Source: Apostichopus japonicus
Taxonomy: Eukaryota; Echinodermata; Holothuroidea; Aspidochirotida; Stichopodidae
Direction of reading: 5' to 3'
Assembly: GCF_037975245.1 (NCBI RefSeq)
Contig: NC_092568.1
Span: 10,441,501-10,505,500, forward strand
Length of the DNA: 64,000 bases
Part shown: piece after piece, positions 58,390 to 64,000 of the stretch
Position numbering within the stretch: position 1 is the stretch's first letter
Layout: every line of letters begins with the position of its first letter
Notes under the pieces: model-generated
The model's database searches: none
What the model was told of the DNA's origin: nothing
Seen by the model: the letters and a program-made list of their open reading frames with translations, nothing else
Position numbers and translations under genes: made by a program

Positions 58390-61015
58390 TGCGAAGCCAA
58401 TGGAAAGTAATGCCACGTAAGCAGTTGGTGATAGTGGTTGCTGGAAGTTCTAGACATTAAAGGGCTAAAGAGGTATTTTGGTGTTTATATATTATAAGTT
58501 AAATGCTTTCTTCATGTGTATTTGATGGTTCATGTTTGTGCAATAGTGAAATTTGTGTAGTTTTATTTATGTCAAAAAACAAATTATAAAAATGTTGTAT
58601 TTAGTACTGTAAGTTTTCTATTTTTGTATTTTCGATAGTTTTACGGGAGTTATAGTCATAAAACGAGTGCGGAGCCAATAAATTGCGGTGACTTTTACTT
58701 CTTGTTCGAAACCATCCGTCTTTTTGCGTCTTGCCACGACCGGTACAGTTACCATAGATACATGTTACCATAGATACTGTTGCTTTAAGCTTTAACAATA
58801 ACCGTTCTCTTACAAAGGCGAAACCCACTGAGCTAAACAAACAACATCAAAACTTCCACGGCAAATCATACATGACACAAAAATAGCCAAAAAAATATTA
58901 CATCACTACATATACAAATCTACTGCTTTTAACATGAGTTAAATTTCGGATGCAAATATATTACAAGAATACAAAATTATACCAATGTAAGTTGTTGTCG
59001 AGATCTGTAAGTGCAAAATATCAAACATTTACGAAGTGTCGAATGACAGCCATTGCTCCGGGTGAGAAGGTGGGTTGGCTGATGGAGAGGGTGTAAATGA
59101 GGTGCTTACGTCAACTAAAAAATAGGTATAGAACAGGATACCATTGTTTCCATGTGTTATAGAAATACTGTAACATGCATGCGTGACTTGGTACCTGTAT
59201 ATGCTACAGGCCTTATGCTCTGCCTCTATATTTGCTATAGAATGACAAATATGGTCACAAAATCGCAAACACCTGCACCAATTTCTGCTCGATAAACTGG
59301 GCTATCATCAAATTATACACTGCAGTCAGTGAGACTTTACTTTCAATACTGCAGTGAAGTTAATTGGGCAAACAGAAGTCATGATATTGCCGACAAAACC
59401 TCACAATTCCACCAATAGTTGTCGCTCTAACCTGTTTGTATATACCTTCCCTATACAGCAGTACCATATCGAGAGCTCGAATTTTTTCCTTTTCTTGGCG
59501 TGGGGGGGGGGGGTGGGGGTACAAATGTTGGCTGATGTTCTTCCTATAAGGGAGTTTCTTAGATGCAAAGTGGTACTTTTAAGAATCAAAGAATTTAAGT
59601 TTGTATTTTTTTGATATGACACCATGAATAGACTCTACCCTCTGTTACGAAATTGAATTTTAGAGGGGAGGGGAGGGGAGGGGAGGGGAGGGGGGCATCG
59701 AAATTTGCTAACGCCCGTTGTCGGGAGACGTATTAGGGTGTCCCCTTCCCCTTTGGGAGACTATTTGCTTCAGTAAGGGGGAATGAGATGCAAAAAGGTG
59801 CTGTCATTTCCATCATTAGTTTCGTGCGTTTGTTATATAAAATGTAAGTCATTTGAGGGATATTTGGGGGAGGGGGAAGGAGACAAATTTCCCATGATTC
59901 CAGTGGCCCGGATGACCCTGTTTATATCAACGACATCGAATATTTACAAATATATAATACTGTATGATTATAGTCTAATGCGTATCACGAGTCCCTTAGA
60001 AATTGCATTTGACATTAAGGAAGGTTTCAAGGTTAGGACGGAAAAGTGTCCAACAATTAAAGACTTAAAAGCCTTTAATGTCGATGTAGTATAGATTGTA
60101 AAAGCTCGATAAACGGGCAATACTGCATATTCTCTGTAGAGCCATTTGTTTCGCATTACCGTCTGAAATTTACCCATTAATTAGAGGTACTATTGGATCA
60201 ATAAAGTATATATAGTTCAACTATAGGGCCTAAGCTTTGATTTCTTTCAAAACCAAAGGGACTAAGAGTTTGATTCAACAACTATTCCCTATACGTCCAA
60301 AGATAACATCTGCAATGGAATGCTTCTCTATAGCAAACTAAAACTGAATCAATGACTCCTTCACAAACGACTGAAACGAGCATTACAGGCATCTCTCAAG
60401 GTATCGGTTTTGACTGTTAGTCATCAAAACAAAACGAAGAATTGGACTTCCTGGCATACAGTGGTGTAACCAGAGGGGTGTGGGGGGGGGTGGGGTCTGA
60501 GGAAGGGAGAGGAGGGAGTGCCCAGAAATGTACAGAAGTTTTCGGGGCGAAACGGGCACGGCCTTAAGATAAACCCGGTAAGAAAATGAATAATATTGGA
60601 TAGGCTGCTTCGTTTTATAGGATGGTGTGATCTGTTTCTAAGCAGGTGTTCCTCATTAACCATACTACTAAGCATAGAACGAGATTTCTCTGGACATGTT
60701 AACTTTGATTCAGCAGTTGACGTTTTTGTAGTCAACGTTTCGTGCGTCGTGTGGAACTTGATTGTGGTCTGTAATAAAAACAAAACATCTCCATTCTGGT
60801 CATCACGGTATACCGTATAAGAGATACCTGCGTATGCCTATCCACGGGAATATTTGTAAATGCATGATATCGTAATACATACAGGAACGCAACCACTGGA
60901 AGCATGTTTATATAAATTTGGACATGCTCATATTATTTTGGACATGCTGATATATTTTTGGACATTTTCGAAACATATGGCATACCGCACTGAGGGCATT
61001 TCTGGAATGAGGTGT
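58390..61015. other. Stretch without a supported gene
   Basis: It contains a twice-repeated GTTACCATAGATAC at about 58748 and 58765, an isolated hAT-like end CAGTGGTGTAACCAGAGG at 60459 without a visible partner, poly-G runs, and a GGGGA pentamer repeat at 59662. Open frames up to ~119 codons show no recognisable domains. Confidence 0.5.
59662..59696. repeat. GGGGA pentamer microsatellite
   Basis: About six consecutive GGGGA units followed by a G run. Confidence 0.85.
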
Positions 61016-61021
61016 TTCGGG

Positions 61022-61510
61022 AATGTATGAAGGTCATTTGAGGACAATAGATGAAGGTCACTAGAGGACAATGTATGTGAAGGTCACTTGAGGACAACAG
61101 ATGAAGGTCACTTGAGGACAATAGATGAAGGTTACTAGAGGACAATGTATCAAGGTCATTTGAGGACAATAGATGAAGATCACTTGAGGACAATGTATGA
61201 AGGTCATTTGAGGACAATATTTGAAGGTCATTTGAGGACAATAGATGAATGTCATTTGAGGACAGTAGATGAATGTGACTTGAAGACAATGTATGAAGGT
61301 CATTTGAGGACAATGCATGATGGTCATTTGAGGACAATAGATGAGGTCACTTGAGAACAATAGATGGAGGTCATTTGAGGACAATAAATGAAGGTCACTT
61401 GAGGACAGTGTATGGAGGTCATTTGAGGACAATATATGAAGGTCATTTGAGGACAATAGATGAATGTCATTTCAGGACAATAGATGAAAGTCATTTGAGA
61501 ACAATAGAAG
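61022..61510. repeat. Minisatellite, 24 bp unit, about 20 copies
   Basis: The unit is GAAGGTCATTTGAGGACAAT plus AGAT, in perfect register. Because 24 is a multiple of three, frames stay open on both strands (GHLRTIDE on +, SSNDLHLL or CPQMTFIY on -). The frames have no start context or splice signals tying them to a gene, so I treat them as repeat artefacts. Confidence 0.9.
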
Positions 61511-62159
61511 GCATTCTTGAAATTCTTCTTTCTCACGTTGTCTACTCCAAGTTGAGGAGAGTGGATGTAAAGTTGTCATATCGACGAGTAAATTTTAATT
61601 TGTATGCACATTCTGCCATTGCGGTTTATGAGATATTGATACTTGAAATTGTCATTTAGATTGTGTACTATCAGTGAAATTGAATATAATAGGTACGATG
61701 TGATATTAGTTTCACACTAACAGCAAAATGTTTTTTTTTCTTCTTTTATCTTTCACTCCATTGTTTTGACCTTAGATAAGATATAGGGTTCGAACTTTGC
61801 CTTATGGGGAATGCTGAGTTCACAAAACCCCCATGTTCAGTACACAAAGTAACAAATTATGTCAGTGTGCATCTATGACATCATACCTTTTTTGCCTCAA
61901 GTTCATTTTTTTGTTTAGTGCAAAACATTTCAACGTCATGTTTTGTTACGTAATACGATTGCTCAGAGCTTCAGATTGGGTCTTTTTACTGGATATGTTT
62001 CTAACCGGAGGACCAATCATTAGTTAGATCAGGGAGTTGTTATGGGAACAACTCCTTGGTTAGATAAGGTTTATACCACATTTTTTGCATTTTTGCACTC
62101 TCAACCTACAACCAGTTTCATATCCCTATATATAGTTACCTGGATTTCCACTTCGAATA

Positions 62160-62490
62160 TCGTTACCACCAGCCAATTCACACAGAGTACGCAGTAACTG
62201 CTGCCAATCTTAAAGTTTTGCGGTACCACAGTAAAACTCTGGATCGTGCTGATAAATCTGATAAATCGGTAGCATGTGCCATTAGGGTTTACAGTTAGAC
62301 TGAGGATATGTGTAATCTCATCATGGATTTGTTGGGATTACACATATCCTCAGTTATTACTGTAATCCTTATAGCACATGCTACCGATTTATAATACGAC
62401 CAAGTTTTGACTTTGGTACAAGTTTAAGATTTACAGTAGTGACTGACTGTGTGTATCGGGTGTTACCACAGTTACGAGTCAATCAAAGGT
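62160..62490. repeat. Fold-back element (long imperfect palindrome)
   Basis: Arms of about 155 bases around an 18 nt loop (62318-62335). The inner arms are strongest: TGAGGATATGTGTAATC at 62301-62317 against GATTACACATATCCTCA at 62336-62352, and AAATCGGTAGCATGTGC against GCACATGCTACCGATTT. Pairing continues outward with mismatches (GGTACC..AGT.AAAACT). It is probably a fold-back MITE; no target duplication was identified. Confidence 0.75.
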
Positions 62491-62674
62491 AGCATACCAT
62501 ATACACCACGTTTCTGCCTTCGGCAAACCCGGTCTGTACCGAGTCGACTGCGTAAATTTCCAGTTTATTCACAACTCGTCAGGGGCGCAGTTACACGATA
62601 CTTCTTTGGGGGGGGGGGGTATAAAGAGGGGCTCAGCCTTCCCTCTACCCGACCACCCAAGTAACATAGAGCCT

Positions 62675-62890
62675 TTAACAGAACCCCCCACCCCAGATGA
62701 CATGACATCCTTAACCCCCCCTCCCCTATCCCCAACCATAGACTGCTTAACCTCCCCTCCCCTATCCCCAACCTTAGACTGCTTAACCCCCCTCCCCTAT
62801 CCCCAACCATAGACTGCTTAACCCCCCTCCCCTATCCCCAACCTTAGACTGCTTAACCCCTCCTCCCCTATCCCCAACCATAGACTGCTG
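62675..62890. repeat. C-rich minisatellite, ~35 bp unit, about 5-6 copies
   Basis: Units built on CCCCCTCCCCTATCCCCAAC plus CATAGACTGCTTAA (or CTTAGACTG...). The C runs on one strand could form i-motifs and the opposite strand G-rich structures; this is inference. A poly-G run at 62608 precedes it. Confidence 0.85.
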
Positions 62891-64000
62891 CAATGGACGT
62901 ACGGCCAGTAACATACTTTGTTATTTTAGTTGGTATATCTCATCTTTTTGTTTCTTGATTATTTGATTATTTGGTTATTTGATCGTTCGTTTTGTTATTC
63001 GTTTCACTCTCAACTTTCAAAGAGTTTTCCTCAGCTTTGTTTGCTTTTTTTTTTGGTTTCTTTGTTTATTATTTGTTCTTACTTTGTGGTTCTCAGTATG
63101 ATCGATGGAAGTCGTAACAGAAAATTTGACTTATGACATGATCTAAAAATTTGTTAAGACGTTAAACTGCTTTTGCATTCACCGCGTTTGTTTCTTCTTC
63201 TTCTTGAAAGAACCAGTTGATTACAACTTCACCACGACCATGCATAAGCAGTATATAACAGGGGGAAAACAGTAGCGAGAACGGGATACAGCTAGCAACT
63301 TATCGTTCAAAACCTTTCAATAACTATCTCTCATGGATAATATCTCTCTATTTTTATATCTGTAGATGAATCACATGGGTGTAACGGAAGCTTACGACGA
63401 ATCACTTAAACTCGAATATGGTTTGTTGTATTGTATTTTTGTGTGGTCATTTTCGTTTTCGTTTCGTTTCCGTCCCACGTAGGGATTTGGGGATGATGAC
63501 GCGGTAAAATGTAGCACGTCCTACTCTCGATCCCCAGGGGAGGTATGGGTTGTGGGTGGGGGGGGGGGGTTGGGGATCCTAGTTTCACAGATCCAGTGAA
63601 CTGCGATTCGTCACATTATTTGCACTCGAATCATTATAAGTCAGTTAGTAGTAAAAGCTCTTTTCTTGAAGCAAATAGACAATGTTTGTTTTTTGGTGAA
63701 ATGGTAATATACAGTTAGAAGTAATTTGAAACGTTATAAAAAGAAAAACAAGAATATCCATGACTTGACATTATCTGAATAGGAAACTACTTGGAATGGA
63801 TTGCTTGCTCCTTTCCTTTATAGGATTTATTGTGATAGCAAAGATATTATTTGTACAAATAAAGTTAAAGAATGACGTCATGGTTATATTATATTTTGTG
63901 TGGAATTGAGCTATTTAGCGTTGTTACTGCAGAACGGAAACTGCCCGTTAGTGGCGTTCTGTGTTCTACGGAAAATTTGTCTCTTCGAATTGACAAAAGG
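62891..64000. other. Right end, no supported gene
   Basis: AT-rich sequence with a poly-G run at about 63560. A possible small exon (63365-63419, after TATCTGTAG and before GTTTGT) is too weak to call. A TGACGTCA is at about 63873. Confidence 0.45.

Noticed and set aside
59783-60094. 103-codon plus-strand frame
   Set aside because: No domain, no splice signals tying it to another exon, and it begins in repeat-like G-rich sequence.
60459-60476. hAT-like terminus CAGTGGTGTAACCAGAGG
   Set aside because: No partner end or target duplication was seen downstream; at most a solo fragment.
57403-61510. CRISPR-like arrays
   Set aside because: The repeats are direct tandem units without unique spacers, in a eukaryotic genome.
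63365-63419. Possible small exon (MNHMGVTEAYDESLKLEY) of the signal-peptide gene
   Set aside because: The donor GTTTGT is weak, and no neighbouring exon or similarity supports it.

Overview
The window is eukaryotic nuclear DNA, AT-rich, with short exons in long introns, canonical GT/AG splice sites, microsatellites, minisatellites and several transposon families. The gene content (a CEP170-type centrosomal gene, a long coiled-coil gene) and the repeat style (frequent GGCCTA words, hAT-like and TTAA-flanked non-autonomous elements, tRNA-derived SINEs) suggest a marine invertebrate deuterostome, most likely an echinoderm. That lineage is inferred from general character, not from a diagnostic sequence.

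Left part (1-6.4 kb): a ~1.8 kb non-autonomous transposon with terminal inverted repeats, a three-copy tandem repeat, then gene-free DNA. From 6.4 to 30.4 kb, eleven phase-compatible exons on the + strand encode the C-terminal ~1,024 residues of a CEP170/CEP170B homologue; the FHA-domain exons must lie to the left if they exist. Its introns carry two copies of a ~350 bp MITE, the 3' end of a LINE, a 71 bp minisatellite with higher-order structure, and a triplicated 5' splice site. A minisatellite and a decayed LINE follow the stop codon.

Middle (32-46 kb): an AT-rich gene-poor spacer, then a minus-strand gene of four exons (45139 to 39925) encoding a ~1,104-residue protein, an N-terminal ~100-residue non-coiled region followed by almost continuous coiled coil. 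Its 2.9 kb exon holds five perfect TGACGTCA palindromes. It is convergent with the CEP170-like gene. A tRNA-derived SINE sits in its last intron.

Right part (46-64 kb): two near-identical tRNA-like units in TA microsatellites; the first coding exon of a secreted or membrane protein (48570-48653, +) with a perfect NRF1-type palindrome upstream; then a transposon-dense region. Two elements there have intact 8 bp target-site duplications of hAT type. A second, inverted copy of the left-end transposon carries a further hAT-like insertion whose empty site is preserved in the left copy. Minisatellites (49, 24 and ~35 bp units), a fold-back element and a possible Penelope-like remnant fill the rest.

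No operon or prokaryote-type system is present. The most interesting content is the uncharacterised coiled-coil gene with hidden 5' exons and its CRE palindromes, and a ~100 bp subterminal module shared by different transposon units.
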